Assembly: GCA_020048985.1 (NCBI GenBank)
Contig: JAIFLR010000013.1
Span: forward strand, 1 to 64,000
Direction: 5' to 3'
Length of the DNA: 64,000 nt
From: Halobacteriovorax sp.
Lineage (GTDB): Bacteria; Bdellovibrionota; Bacteriovoracia; Bacteriovoracales; Bacteriovoracaceae
How positions within the stretch are numbered: position 1 is the stretch's first letter; every line of letters begins with the position of its first letter. The position numbers and the translations under genes were made by a program. The notes below the pieces were generated by a model. It was not told the origin of the DNA. It saw only the letters and a program-made list of their open reading frames with translations, and made no database searches. Shown here one piece after another: positions 1-9,561 of this stretch.

Positions 1-1097
1 ATGGGCAGAAATAATTCCTTGGCCATATATAATCCAAGGCCAAGGCCTGTCACTTCGTTGGGAGAAATCGCCCTTTCAAAACGATTAAAAATCCTCTCAA
101 AATTTGAAGCCTCAATACCAATCCCCATGTCAGTCACCGTTATTTCCACATCCTTATCATGAGCCTCTACTTCTATTTTTACTGGCTTACCCTTCCCATA
201 CTTAATGGCATTAGTGAGAAGGTTATTGATCACTTTCTCAATTCTGACTTTATCAATTCTGACTATCGCGTCGAAATTACAGATGAATTCAGGTGGGGAC
301 ATCTTAAAGGATTGAAAAACTGGATCCAATCTATCGATGACTTCTGAAATGACATTACAGATATTGTGTTTTTCAAATTCAAATTTGTAATGACCAGATC
401 GAACTCTGCCAAAATCCAAGATATCATTTATCAAGAAACTTAATCTTTTAATCTCTTTGTTCACTTGCCCAGAAAAAGCATACAATCTTTTGGTATTCTT
501 ACCATTTTCAATTAATAATTCGTTTCTCAAAAGCATTTCTGCTTGAAGCTGTAGCGCCGTAAGAGGAGTCCTTAATTCATGTGCGACGACGGATAGAAAA
601 TCATCTCTTGATTGGACCAAGGCCCTAAATTCTTCTTCCTGTGCAGCTTTAGTGATAATGCCTTTCAATGATTGAGCAAACTGAGTTGCAGCATCATTAA
701 CCGCCTGCTCGATTGAGCAAACAATAACTTCACGTTCAACAGGGCTTAAGACGACTTCTTCCTCCAGCACATCACATATAACTTGCCTCAAAATTTGATA
801 CTCAAGTATCAATTGGTCTATGGTGTATTCAAAACTGAAGGCTCGATCTTCTCCATGAATTTGTCCTAACCGGGTACTTTCATCTTTGTCGGATTTTTTT
901 CGCGCCTCCGTCCGGTTTATCGAAGTAGAAAGAGCAGAGGCCAAATGTGATAAATATCCAGGCAGAGAGTCCCTGAGGGCAAGTTTCTCTTGATGATGTG
1001 CCGAGCGCACTTCTGATAAAGTTATTTTTTCCCATTCATCCATGATTCTGGGGATGTTTTTTTTAAGTCGATCTGAAGTTTTGTTGGGCAATTTCAT
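1..1097 (-). CDS. Sensor histidine kinase, C-terminus cut by window edge
   Basis: About 365 residues are visible, starting at the ATG at 1097. The N-terminal ~160 residues are all-helical and resemble RsbRD_N-type sensor regions; this part of the call is tentative. The transmitter follows: H-box HELRTPL with the phosphorylatable His near residue 173, N-box NLLTNAIKYG, G1 box DMGIGIE and G2 box GLGLGLY near residue 353. The frame is still open at base 1, so only the last few residues are missing. No membrane segment is seen, so the kinase is probably cytoplasmic. No partner response regulator lies nearby in the window. Confidence 0.9.
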   Translation of the reverse strand, partial: MKLPNKTSDRLKKNIPRIMDEWEKITLSEVRSAHHQEKLALRDSLPGYLSHLASALSTSINRTEARKKSDKDESTRLGQIHGEDRAFSFEYTIDQLILEYQILRQVICDVLEEEVVLSPVEREVIVCSIEQAVNDAATQFAQSLKGIITKAAQEEEFRALVQSRDDFLSVVAHELRTPLTALQLQAEMLLRNELLIENGKNTKRLYAFSGQVNKEIKRLSFLINDILDFGRVRSGHYKFEFEKHNICNVISEVIDRLDPVFQSFKMSPPEFICNFDAIVRIDKVRIEKVINNLLTNAIKYGKGKPVKIEVEAHDKDVEITVTDMGIGIEASNFERIFNRFERAISPNEVTGLGLGLYMAKELFLP

Positions 1098-1236
1098 CCT
1101 TTGGTCGATAAAGGAGAACATATAAAAAGAAGTGAAGCTAGAACCAAGGCAACATTAGTATTTCGTGATTAGGATAACTTACATAATTGCTTGCTTAGGT
1201 CTTTACCACAGTGAATTCTTCCTCTAAGCTTTTCAC

Positions 1237-1845
1237 ATGAAAAAACTATTCCTTATTTTAGCTCTCTCTTTTCACTCCCTAGTCTCCTTCGCCCAGAGTT
1301 TTGAACTGAGGCCCATGGCAGAATTAGTCAGTCAAATTGAAGGTTCAAAATTTACCTTTAAGGAGAAAGGACTTCTTTTTGGTTTCTCCAGTATTCAAAG
1401 CTGCATGTACGTTGCAGAAGAGATGGTCATTTTTAAAAATTACTGCTCTCCAAGGAATAATTACCCTGCTCGTGGCTACACAATCATTTCTGCGAAATTT
1501 GGGATGATTGATATTTATGAAGAGCAAATTGGTGCCATCAATAAACGAGATATTACTCAAACTGAATTCTCGCAGAATCTTGCCCCTTACCTTACTATAC
1601 CTCTGCCACTAACAAGCTTAGATAGTCTGAGTGCTGTAATGGAGACTCTTTACTCTCAGTACAATCCCGGTTGCTGGTCAACGAATTGGAGCCACTACTC
1701 TCATCTTCCAGAAGCTGCTTGCAGTCGGGCGGCCGGTGACGTCCTGGGATTTGATGTATGGAATCAAGGGACCCAGGAAATAACCGGAAATGACGAAGCG
1801 TGGGCCGGTCTTTTTCAAACCATTGAAAAACAATTAGGTTTTTAA
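1237..1845 (+). CDS. Secreted protein of unknown function
   Basis: 202 residues with a clear Sec signal peptide (MKKLFLILALSFHSLVSFAQS, cleavage likely after FA or AQ), so it is exported to the periplasm or beyond. The mature part has several Cys residues and a C-terminal segment rich in Trp and Gly. I do not recognise the family. Its 3' end overlaps the end of the opposite-strand CHAD gene by 12 nt, a tail-to-tail arrangement common in this window. Confidence 0.7.
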   Translation: MKKLFLILALSFHSLVSFAQSFELRPMAELVSQIEGSKFTFKEKGLLFGFSSIQSCMYVAEEMVIFKNYCSPRNNYPARGYTIISAKFGMIDIYEEQIGAINKRDITQTEFSQNLAPYLTIPLPLTSLDSLSAVMETLYSQYNPGCWSTNWSHYSHLPEAACSRAAGDVLGFDVWNQGTQEITGNDEAWAGLFQTIEKQLGF

Positions 1846-2514
1846 TTGTGAACAACTTATAATAAAGCTCAGAGCGGATCGATAAGTTCGATTAAATTCT
1901 TTCATAGAAGACTCTTTGTCTTTTTGGATTCTTGATTTTTTACCTTTCATTTTCTGCAGAACTTCCAGGTCATGAATATGCCCCAAGTCGTCCTGCATCC
2001 TTTGTAATCGAAGGTAAAAGTGACCGAGGGCCTCTAAACTATAACGGACTTCTTTGATAGCAATTCGGAGGTGATGCAAATCCTTCGGAGTCAGTTCCAA
2101 CTTCTGAAATTTATGAAGCTTAATATTTAACTTCCTCATCCCTCGTTTATAAGTGCTGAGGATTTTTAAATCGGAATGGCGATGGAGAAGTCTAGTATCA
2201 AAATCTTTTATAGCGTCTATTGTTCTTTTTCTTGCTGCCTTTTTTGTCTTCATCAACTTTTTAGTTTTCAGTCCATAAGTCTTTGCATTTAAAATGGCGA
2301 CATCCAGATCACGATCTTTTCCTAAAGTTATTGCGAGCTCTTTTAACTTGCGACTATTAACAACAACCGACAACCGACGAATCGTAATTCTGATCTTGTG
2401 GATGGTCTTGACCGTAGGTTTCTTGCTCGCCTTTTTGAGAAGTTTCTCAAAAATTTCCATCTGGTGATATTTGTAATTAAGCAGTGTCTTGCTCGAGACG
2501 TGAGGTCTTTTCAT
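1834..2514 (-). CDS. CHAD domain protein
   Basis: 226 residues from the ATG at 2514; a TTG at 2544 would add ten residues, and neither start has a convincing ribosome site. The protein is rich in Lys, Arg and His with paired helical repeats. The conserved His segments are TIHKIRITIRRLS in the N half and LHHLRIAIKEVRYSLEAL with MQDDLGHIHDLEVL in the C half. This matches the CHAD (conserved histidine alpha-helical) domain, which binds inorganic polyphosphate. There is no CYTH triphosphatase domain, so it is a stand-alone CHAD protein, probably cytoplasmic or granule-associated. Confidence 0.8.
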   Translation of the reverse strand: MKRPHVSSKTLLNYKYHQMEIFEKLLKKASKKPTVKTIHKIRITIRRLSVVVNSRKLKELAITLGKDRDLDVAILNAKTYGLKTKKLMKTKKAARKRTIDAIKDFDTRLLHRHSDLKILSTYKRGMRKLNIKLHKFQKLELTPKDLHHLRIAIKEVRYSLEALGHFYLRLQRMQDDLGHIHDLEVLQKMKGKKSRIQKDKESSMKEFNRTYRSALSFIISCSQLKT

Positions 2515-2635
2515 ACAAGACAAGTGTGTAGAACAAAGGCCCAAACTGTCGATGCGCTGTGAACTCTTCTCCGAAATAACAATGAGTTAGAAGATATTGG
2601 TCAAGTAATCTCGTAGGTCATCCGACAAGAACAGG

Positions 2636-3795
2636 ATGAGATTATGGCTAGTGCTTCTCACAATTACTTTTTCCCTTAATGCTGCAGCTCAAACCAGCTG
2701 CCCTTCTCTCAATCATATTTTTCTCATCCATGGCATAGGTGGGAATGCTAAAAGCTTTGGTCAAATGGAGAAGTATATTGAAACGGTTGATGAGTGTTAC
2801 CGTGTTCATTCCTTTGAGTATGACACTGGTAATAGCTCCTTAAGCACCTATGAATTCGCTGCTAGCTTTGATCAATTTCTTTCAAAGAAGATTTTAGTCA
2901 AAGAAATATCACAATTCGCGAAGTTAATCCAGTAATCTATGAACAAGTCGATGCATTCATCACTCTCTCCACACCGCATTGGGGAGCAGAAATTGCCAAT
3001 ATTGGAAAACATCTTTTTTTTACTTTGCCTGAGGGAGTAAAAAATCCCATTTCTCCATTTGGAAGGATTGAACTCAATGAGATGAGTTATGGCAGCCGCA
3101 CGATAGAAAATTTGGATTCTATTTTTTCTCAAAATTTTCGTCCGATAAATTTTAGACCTCTGGCCATTGGCGGAGTTCATAAAATCAAAAACAAGCTTAT
3201 CGGGGAAAATGATACAGTGGTGCCAGTTTATTCTTCAAGGCCTGATCATTATTTTTCTAACAATGAAATAAACGTGAATGTAAATTCGGGATTTATTCCG
3301 GCTTCCTCATTCACCAAATCAAGCCGCATCCCCTTCGTCACAGTTGCAGCGACACATTTAAAATTGGATCTGCCCGGGATAGCGACAATCCCGGAGAAAT
3401 GTTTACAAAAGAGTGGATGTGACCACCCTTCACTGCCAGTGATTATAGACCACCTTAAGGGACGCTCCATAGCAACAGTGAGTGAAGAGCTGGACCACTT
3501 CCGAAGCAGTATTCACCTAAATAATGTATCCGGGGATAAGATTGATAAAAAAGACGTTAAGATTGAAATAGTGGAAAGCCCTCATGTTTCCATACCTGTT
3601 TCTCAGAAACTAAAATGTTATAAGGGAGATGCAAAACGTAAAGAGGGGCTCGCTTTTTCATTTCATGGCCATACTAAAAAGTCTGGCGTTCAGAAAATCC
3701 GCGTTATTCTGACTTTGAAAAATAAATTTCAACGCGAACTGGAAATTCCTGTTGAAGGTGGCCATTCAACTATCATCCGTTTGAGCCTTAACTAG
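2636..3795 (+). pseudogene. Secreted alpha/beta-hydrolase lipase, broken by internal deletion and frameshift
   Basis: The first part (from ATG 2636) has a signal peptide and the lipase oxyanion-hole motif HGIGGNAKSFG, then runs to a stop at 2935. From about 2872 a second frame is open and continues to 3795. It carries STPHWGAEIAN, the Asp segment GENDTVVPVYSSR and a His segment ATHLKLDLPG, all typical of the same lipase family. Between the two parts the nucleophile elbow (GHSxGG) is absent: only about 20-30 residues lie where such lipases usually have 60 or more. The gene therefore seems to have lost its catalytic Ser segment and its frame in one event. Everything else looks well preserved. 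Confidence 0.8.
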
Positions 3796-3917
3796 CATTT
3801 AACACATTATCACTAGCGCAGTGACTCCTCATCCTGAAGAACCACTTTAGTCGACAATCTATATTTCTATTCTAATATGACATGTTTTTGTATTTAAACT
3901 CTTTCCAGGAGATGTAA

Positions 3918-4673
3918 ATGCGACCTCATATCCTATTTTTAGTTTCGTTGTTCTTTCTTGTTTCTTGCGGAGGAAAATCAAGTGGCAATGGCCAAGGCGA
4001 TAGCACCAATCCTACTGCAAATGATGAGGTCCAAAATGAAACAATCAGCTCAGATGGCTCTAACATTAATGGAGTCTACGCTACCACCCTTCTGGCCATG
4101 AACAAAAACATCCATATATGGAAAGTCGGAACCGCCGCCATTCAACGAGTTGGTGATACTTTCTCCGCCTTTGTAAAAATAAAGTATGGCCAGAGGAACA
4201 CGACTCTTAAACAGTCTATCTATTCAGGTACAAGATGCCCCTCCATGAAGGATGACCTGAATGAAGATGCCTATGTTGATATTAATGAAGCAATGGTGGC
4301 GATTGGGCAAATCGTTATCCCACTGGATGGTAATCTTGACTCACAAATGGATGGATCAGCAGTTTATCCCGCGGGCGATGCAGAGTATGGTTCATTTTTG
4401 TATCAATCAACAGCAAGCTTCGCAAGAATGTTTGCAGACCTAAAGACACCCGACTTAGATCCATCAGACAACATCATCAAACTTAAAGCGGAGGAAGGTT
4501 TATCCCTTTCCGGACGCATCGTTTTGCTCCAAGGGGTGAACGAAAGCTTATATGTCCCAGATACTGCCGCCACTAATAATGAAGGCAGTGTTCATAAGAC
4601 TATGCCTATAGCCTGCGGAGTTTTAAAAAAGGTTGGTCGTTTGCCTGAAGAATTTGCTGGCACAATTAACTGA
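3918..4673 (+). CDS. Lipoprotein of unknown function
   Basis: 251 residues. The lipoprotein signal has lipobox LVSC at residues 14-17, followed by a low-complexity Gly/Ser/Asn linker of about 35 residues. An AGGAG ribosome site lies just before ATG 3918. The folded part (from about residue 50) contains an acidic stretch with repeated Asp/Asn reminiscent of a calcium-binding loop. I do not recognise the family. It is probably anchored in the inner or outer membrane, facing the periplasm. Confidence 0.8.
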   Translation: MRPHILFLVSLFFLVSCGGKSSGNGQGDSTNPTANDEVQNETISSDGSNINGVYATTLLAMNKNIHIWKVGTAAIQRVGDTFSAFVKIKYGQRNTTLKQSIYSGTRCPSMKDDLNEDAYVDINEAMVAIGQIVIPLDGNLDSQMDGSAVYPAGDAEYGSFLYQSTASFARMFADLKTPDLDPSDNIIKLKAEEGLSLSGRIVLLQGVNESLYVPDTAATNNEGSVHKTMPIACGVLKKVGRLPEEFAGTIN

Positions 4674-4683
4674 AACTAAAAAA

Positions 4684-4717
4684 AACACCCCAAAAGGAGC
4701 TCTACCTTTGGGGTGTT
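4684..4717 (-). terminator. Rho-independent terminator of truA
   Basis: An 11-bp perfect stem (4684-4694 with 4707-4717) is followed on the minus strand by a run of T. Its 5' arm lies inside the last codons of truA, so stop codon and terminator overlap. No T-run follows on the plus strand, so it mainly serves truA. Confidence 0.85.
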
Positions 4718-5523
4718 GAATATTTGGACTGATACAGATAGAGTCCCCGCGGCGAAGCAATCTTCCACAATCTCTTCATTTTCTCTGGCCCGTTTATCAA
4801 TGAAGAAAATTCATCTGGAGAAATTTTCCCTCCTCCAACTAACCAAATTGCACTCATCAAGTGCCTAACCATGTGTTTCAAAAATCCATTACCTTCAATT
4901 CTTAATTGATAGCACTGCCTTAAATTTTGAGGCAACACAAAAAGTTCTGAGTGTGAAAGAACCGTGTGAGGGTCAATTTCTGAGATATCACATGAGGAAA
5001 TATCTCTTACAGTGGTCTTCACATTACTTCCAGCGGAGCAAAAATTGTGGAAACTATGCCGGCCTACAATCTCTCGCGCGCATTTTTTCATGAGATCAAA
5101 ATCTAACTGGTAGGGATTATTTGCCAAAAACAGCTGATCAACATTGCCTGAATTAAGCACATTCGTAAAAAGGTATCGATACTCTTTAGAAATGCTGTCT
5201 GAAGCAGGCCTAAAAGAGCCTTCACAGGGAACAAATTCCAGGCACCTGATCTGCCGAGGAAGTATCTCATTGAGCCTGATTAAAAATGATTCGCATTCAA
5301 TGTGATTTTCAGAAGTCACTTTAACGACCTGTTCAATCGCATGAACTCCAGTATCAGTCCTTGAAGCTCCCATCGTTGTTATCTTGCCACTCATGAGATG
5401 AGTAAGAGATTGATTGAAATCGTTCTGGATGCTAGGGATATCTTTCTGCCACTGGAAACCGCAATAGTTTGTTCCGTCGTATTGAATTGTGGCCTTGTAA
5501 TAATTCATAAGACATATTTTCAT
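4702..5523 (-). CDS. truA: tRNA pseudouridine(38-40) synthase TruA
   Basis: 273 residues, normal for the family. TruA isomerises uridine to pseudouridine in the anticodon arm of tRNAs (positions 38-40). The catalytic Asp is D57 in ASRTDTGVHA. Other family landmarks are YDGTNYCGFQWQ near the N-terminus, FHNFCSAG in the middle and GNGFLKHMVRHLM near the C-terminus. ATG 5523 is used; an in-frame Met five codons later is possible. The gene stands alone with its own terminator. Confidence 0.97.
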   Translation of the reverse strand: MKICLMNYYKATIQYDGTNYCGFQWQKDIPSIQNDFNQSLTHLMSGKITTMGASRTDTGVHAIEQVVKVTSENHIECESFLIRLNEILPRQIRCLEFVPCEGSFRPASDSISKEYRYLFTNVLNSGNVDQLFLANNPYQLDFDLMKKCAREIVGRHSFHNFCSAGSNVKTTVRDISSCDISEIDPHTVLSHSELFVLPQNLRQCYQLRIEGNGFLKHMVRHLMSAIWLVGGGKISPDEFSSLINGPEKMKRLWKIASPRGLYLYQSKYSTPQR

Positions 5524-5571
5524 CTTTGAGTATAAAAAAAGCTACCCAGAAGATCGCACTTAGCTAAACTT

Positions 5572-6543
5572 TTAATTTTTCTTCTTCTTCTTATTCTTTT
5601 TGCCTTCGAAAACTGGAAATGTAACTCCCCCCATGATTCCTGTTTGAACACTCGTGATGGCCGAATGCTCAATTGATCCACCATAATTATCTAAAAAGGG
5701 TGCATCATCGACTTTACCGTAAACTCCACGGGCAGTGGCCATCAGATAGAACTGTTTACCGGCCCGAGTATTATAGCTAATACGGAAACGGCCATCAGCG
5801 TGAAAACCGTAACCCGCCAACTGGAAATTGTTATCGTTGTGGCGAACGGAACCATCGTAACCATCGGCGATGTAGATATTGGTTTTAGTAACGAGCATAC
5901 CAGCTCCCGCACCAATCCCCGCATCAGCGCTCCAGCGCTTGTTCACACTGGTGAAGAGATTCTGATAGTACACAACTCCGGCATTAACATAGTTGTAGCC
6001 GTCAGTGTGCTCCAGGTGGATCGGTGGATTATATCCAGCAGCTCTGAGATCAGCGATGGTATAAGAGGTGCCACCATGCCAGAACGGGCGATCGTAATTT
6101 CCAGATATTTCGTAATTCTCAGAAAGATCCATCACCCATTTCATATGATCAGTTCCAACTTCAATAGCAACCTTATCAGTGATCATGTAACCGAGGCGCA
6201 GATTATACTGGGGCTGAGTAATCTTGGTTGGGTCTATATAGGAGCGCAAAGTATTAGACGGGTGATCTACACCTTTCACATCATGAAGAGTGAAAGTACC
6301 ATCCGGTGTTTTAAAGGTTACGTCCGAGCGAGAGTGTTTACCTCGATGATATCCCCAAATAACGTAAACCCTGCCTTTATTGACTTGAGCTGAAATTGGA
6401 ACCATTTCTTCTACCTCATGCCCGACGATCTCTTGCAGATCAGCCTTGGAGCGCTCACGCATTTCTCGCAAAAAATCTTCAGGACAATCCTGTCCAAAAA
6501 CGAGGAACGGGCAAAGTATCAGAGTAAGAAATAAAAACTTCAT
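5572..6543 (-). CDS. Predicted outer-membrane beta-barrel protein
   Basis: 323 residues from ATG 6543, chosen because AAGGAG lies 8 nt before it and the Sec signal peptide (MKFLFLTLILCPFLVFGQ) starts there. The mature part has alternating aromatic and polar residues with many Gly and Tyr, as expected of amphipathic strands. Segments such as NLRLGYMITDKVAIEVG and GGTSYTIADL look like barrel strands and turns. It ends in an unusual poly-Lys tail (KKNKKKKKN) after the last strand. The family is not recognised. Confidence 0.7.
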   Translation of the reverse strand: MKFLFLTLILCPFLVFGQDCPEDFLREMRERSKADLQEIVGHEVEEMVPISAQVNKGRVYVIWGYHRGKHSRSDVTFKTPDGTFTLHDVKGVDHPSNTLRSYIDPTKITQPQYNLRLGYMITDKVAIEVGTDHMKWVMDLSENYEISGNYDRPFWHGGTSYTIADLRAAGYNPPIHLEHTDGYNYVNAGVVYYQNLFTSVNKRWSADAGIGAGAGMLVTKTNIYIADGYDGSVRHNDNNFQLAGYGFHADGRFRISYNTRAGKQFYLMATARGVYGKVDDAPFLDNYGGSIEHSAITSVQTGIMGGVTFPVFEGKKNKKKKKN

Positions 6544-6754
6544 AGGCACTCCTTGCAGATGAACCAAGGATACCTAGCAGGCCTTAAAACTAGGAAAAAA
6601 AATGTCCCATTTTCTTGTGAAAAGTTCTTAATAATTCTCTATGCTTAGGCATAAAAAGTCATATTTTGAGCTGATGGTGGAGCAGTAAAATCTATTAGAT
6701 GTAGAAGCTACAACATACGCTAATGCAGACGTTAAAACTCAAGTCAATACGAGG

Positions 6755-7408
6755 TCAATTCAAAGACCTCGATCTAGTCTCAAGACTTAGAATAGTCCTA
6801 AAAGTTAAATTGATTCTTGGTCCGATTGGATAAGATTTTTTTGAAATACTGTGCTGCCAATAGTGTTGAGTTTCACCTTTCATTAGCAAAAAACTTCCAT
6901 CTGTTAAATCGATAGAATTTTTTAATCTTTTGTCGAAATAATGTCTAAAATTAATTGTTCTGGTTGCGCCAAAACTAACAGATCCTATTGAGGGATTTTC
7001 TCCAAGTTCTTTTTCATTATCTCGGTGCCATCCCATGCTATCATTTTCATCACGGTAGAAATTTAATAAGGCGCTATTAAATTTTACTCCTGAAGATTTC
7101 TCTATTTTTTCTTTAATTTGGATAAGAGTGGAATTCCAGGGAGTGGGCTGCATGGTTATACCTGAATAGGAATAGCCTTTGCCTGAGTCCCCGTACCAAG
7201 CCGTCAGCCTCGGCTGCATAACTTCTTTCCCAAACATTTTTATTGGCTCCTGTTTCCAGGGCACTTCGTTTTCTAGTGCTAAAAAATATCTTTGAGACTC
7301 AGCCTCAGTGAAAAATTCGGAAAAATAAAATGCTTCTCCATCTTGAGAAAGCAAATTGCCAGTAGTTTGATTTGATTTTGATTTTGATGGCACAATTTTG
7401 TTTATCAT
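6755..7408 (-). CDS. AlkB-like 2-oxoglutarate/Fe(II) dioxygenase
   Basis: 217 residues. It carries the iron-binding triad of the AlkB family: H128 and D130 in GWHRDNE, and H186 in HYWQHS. The 2-oxoglutarate-binding arginines lie in PRINLTFR near residues 198-204. The segment LTAWYGDSGKGYSYSG is characteristic of the ALKBH2/3-like branch, which oxidatively removes methyl lesions such as 1-methyladenine and 3-methylcytosine from DNA. It is a single gene with no Ada or AlkA neighbour. The start at 7408 has a weak ribosome site. Confidence 0.92.
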   Translation of the reverse strand: MINKIVPSKSKSNQTTGNLLSQDGEAFYFSEFFTEAESQRYFLALENEVPWKQEPIKMFGKEVMQPRLTAWYGDSGKGYSYSGITMQPTPWNSTLIQIKEKIEKSSGVKFNSALLNFYRDENDSMGWHRDNEKELGENPSIGSVSFGATRTINFRHYFDKRLKNSIDLTDGSFLLMKGETQHYWQHSISKKSYPIGPRINLTFRTILSLETRSRSLN

Positions 7409-7692
7409 TAATGCCGTTCGCTGACAATCGGAAGGCTCCTTAGTGGAGCCTGCCGAAATTACAATTTTGAATTTCCAGTTTTAAAGACAATATTTATCGT
7501 CTTCTTCCATTACCTGTATTCAATGGCGAAGTGGCTGCTTAAGACCCTTCAAAAAGTCTCCTCCAGGCACTAACAAGCACCCCGATTCAATCATCGCCAC
7601 AAAATGTTGCCAAACTCAGCCATATCTCCCTCATTTTCAGGACTTAAGTGTCTGTTTTTCTTACTCAGAAGAACCTCAGTTATAATTCTACA

Positions 7693-8943
7693 ATGCTTAC
7701 TAAGTTGAAAAAGACCATTCTTGCTTTACTGATGCTTTTTGCACTTACCTCTTGTGAGGAATACTTTAGAACTGAAAAAGCACCACATAGCTGGGAAGGT
7801 GCCATTACTTCTATTATTGGATCAGTTATATCCAGCGCCCATGCAGTTGACGGAATCTGCCTTTCTACGTGTACCATAGATAGATGTGCACATTTAATTG
7901 TTCATACTAATTCAACTACAAGCGAGACGGTCTGTTCGACAAATGCCACGGCCAGATACAAATTCGACTTCACTGAAGATCCAAATGAGTACTATAGTGG
8001 AAAACTGATTGAAATTTTAATTATAGATGCTGACGACGAACTCAATAACAGATCATATATTGAGGTGGTTGATAAAAACGCCCCCGTTAAAATAAAAGAT
8101 TTATCTGCTGCTGAAAGCATTGTTTCTACGGCAATAAAAGGTCAAATTTTAAAAGCAATCGATGAGAGTGTAATTGATCTGCGTAGTACCTACGATGAAG
8201 CCTTATCCTATATAACCATTTCAAGAATTAACGACACTTTGAATATTCTAGCGGGCTCGGGGGCAAATCTTCTTTCTGACTTAAGTGACAATGAAAAAGT
8301 GAGAAAAGCAATTAAGCTCTCCAACCAATTAGATCCCGTTTTTCTAGGCAGACTAATGTCAATGTATCAAGAGTCGGAAGCAGAGGGACAAGTCTTCACA
8401 AATATAAAAACTCTTTGTAATGATGAGCATTCAAATCTCACTGGCGAAGAGAACCTCATGAACTCAAATCTTCCCAGCTGTTACCTTTCAAAAAGTTCTA
8501 TTGCAAGTGGTTCGCTGCTGGCCTGGAGTCCAATAAGTGAATTGTTGGGCGAATGTATTTTCAACTCGGGAACATCTCAAGCAACCTGCACAGATCCCGA
8601 CAGTGGTTTAATGTTGATAGGATTGCTACCAAGTGAGCCAGTAAATATCACCGACTATGTACTTGCATCAGATTACCTCGCAAATAACTATACTAGCAAC
8701 AGTTGTGCTACAGGTTATAATCGAAGTGGTGGATCATATATAATTGATACGTCTATCCAACTGGTACTTTCCCATACAGGCCCAACGACAGTGAGTCTTA
8801 CCCACAATCCATTTTATGTATTGAAAACCTACTCGGAATGCCTTAATGACCAAACTGCGAATATTAATTGCACAGCAGTTCTAGCAACTCCTGGAATTAA
8901 AACACTGCAACTTTCTTTGATAGAGGATGGATTTTGTTATTAG
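7693..8943 (+). CDS. Lipoprotein of unknown function
   Basis: 416 residues from ATG 7693, where a lipoprotein signal begins (MLTKLKKTILALLMLFALTSC, lipobox LTSC). The mature chain is rich in Ser, Thr and Asn with many Cys pairs, suggesting disulfides and an extracytoplasmic location. The N-terminal third contains a beta-rich stretch; the middle is helical. The family is not recognised. The 284 nt before the gene hold only a small hairpin (7433-7451) without a T-run. Confidence 0.75.
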   Translation: MLTKLKKTILALLMLFALTSCEEYFRTEKAPHSWEGAITSIIGSVISSAHAVDGICLSTCTIDRCAHLIVHTNSTTSETVCSTNATARYKFDFTEDPNEYYSGKLIEILIIDADDELNNRSYIEVVDKNAPVKIKDLSAAESIVSTAIKGQILKAIDESVIDLRSTYDEALSYITISRINDTLNILAGSGANLLSDLSDNEKVRKAIKLSNQLDPVFLGRLMSMYQESEAEGQVFTNIKTLCNDEHSNLTGEENLMNSNLPSCYLSKSSIASGSLLAWSPISELLGECIFNSGTSQATCTDPDSGLMLIGLLPSEPVNITDYVLASDYLANNYTSNSCATGYNRSGGSYIIDTSIQLVLSHTGPTTVSLTHNPFYVLKTYSECLNDQTANINCTAVLATPGIKTLQLSLIEDGFCY

Positions 8944-9027
8944 TAAATATTTTTTAAATTTAAGTGTAATCCGTCCGTGAGATAAGCAAATTTGTTCCTG
9001 AGAGTCACTTCCCTGATGATCTATTCA

Positions 9028-9561
9028 TTAATTACATTCAACTTCTAAGTCGATTTCACCACTAGTACCTGATGCTGTTAGATCCGTCATATAAACTGAG
9101 AGTTGTGGAGAAGTGATCACATGCCCGGCGCCACTGGTGGTGGAAGGAAAAGCCGTCCAGGCCAGAACTTCATTCATATTAAAATGAATGTATCCAGGTG
9201 TTGAGCAACCACAATTGGAATTAGTGCTTAATGCTGTTCCATGAGGGCATGCAACACAACTTGAACAAGGCAGGACATAACTCGAGAATGCTGGTGGATT
9301 TCCTGGAGTCGTGGTCACTGTGTACCGTTTAACAGTGCAACCTATCTAGGAAGAGACATCTATAGTGTTACAACTATCGGCACCGACTGAGGAGAGATTA
9401 TGGTAAACAGGTCCACCACCACCTCCGCCTCCTCCAGCTGAGCCTCCAGCCGTGCTTCCAACCACTCCCCCTGGTGAATTTCCTTCATTGTATCCGCAAG
9501 AGGTCACAAAAATAAATAAACCTAGAAAAAGATAGAGATGAGCCCTAGAAAACAAAACCAT
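9028..9561 (-). pseudogene. Cys-rich lipoprotein interrupted by an in-frame TAG
   Basis: The first part (ATG 9561 to 9346) encodes a lipoprotein signal (lipobox VTSC), a poly-Gly linker and a short folded segment ending CNTIDVSS. A TAG stop at 9346-9348 follows. The same frame stays open beyond it, through IGCTVKRYTVTTTPG and a Cys-rich domain (CSSCVACPHG), to 9028. The uninterrupted reading on both sides suggests one gene of about 177 codons with a nonsense mutation or a base-call error. Its start overlaps the end of the upstream, also broken, barrel gene by 17 nt, so the two were probably co-translated. Confidence 0.6.

Noticed and set aside
5800-6393. Long plus-strand open frame of 197 codons
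   Set aside because: It lies antisense inside the outer-membrane protein gene, which has a signal peptide, ribosome site and barrel pattern; the antisense frame shows none.
7433-7451. Seven-bp hairpin AGGCTCC/GGAGCCT as a terminator
   Set aside because: No T-run follows on either strand; it may be incidental.
9346-9348. TAG in the lipoprotein gene read as pyrrolysine
   Set aside because: No pyrrolysine machinery is seen and TAG ends other genes here, such as truA; a mutation or base-call error is simpler.
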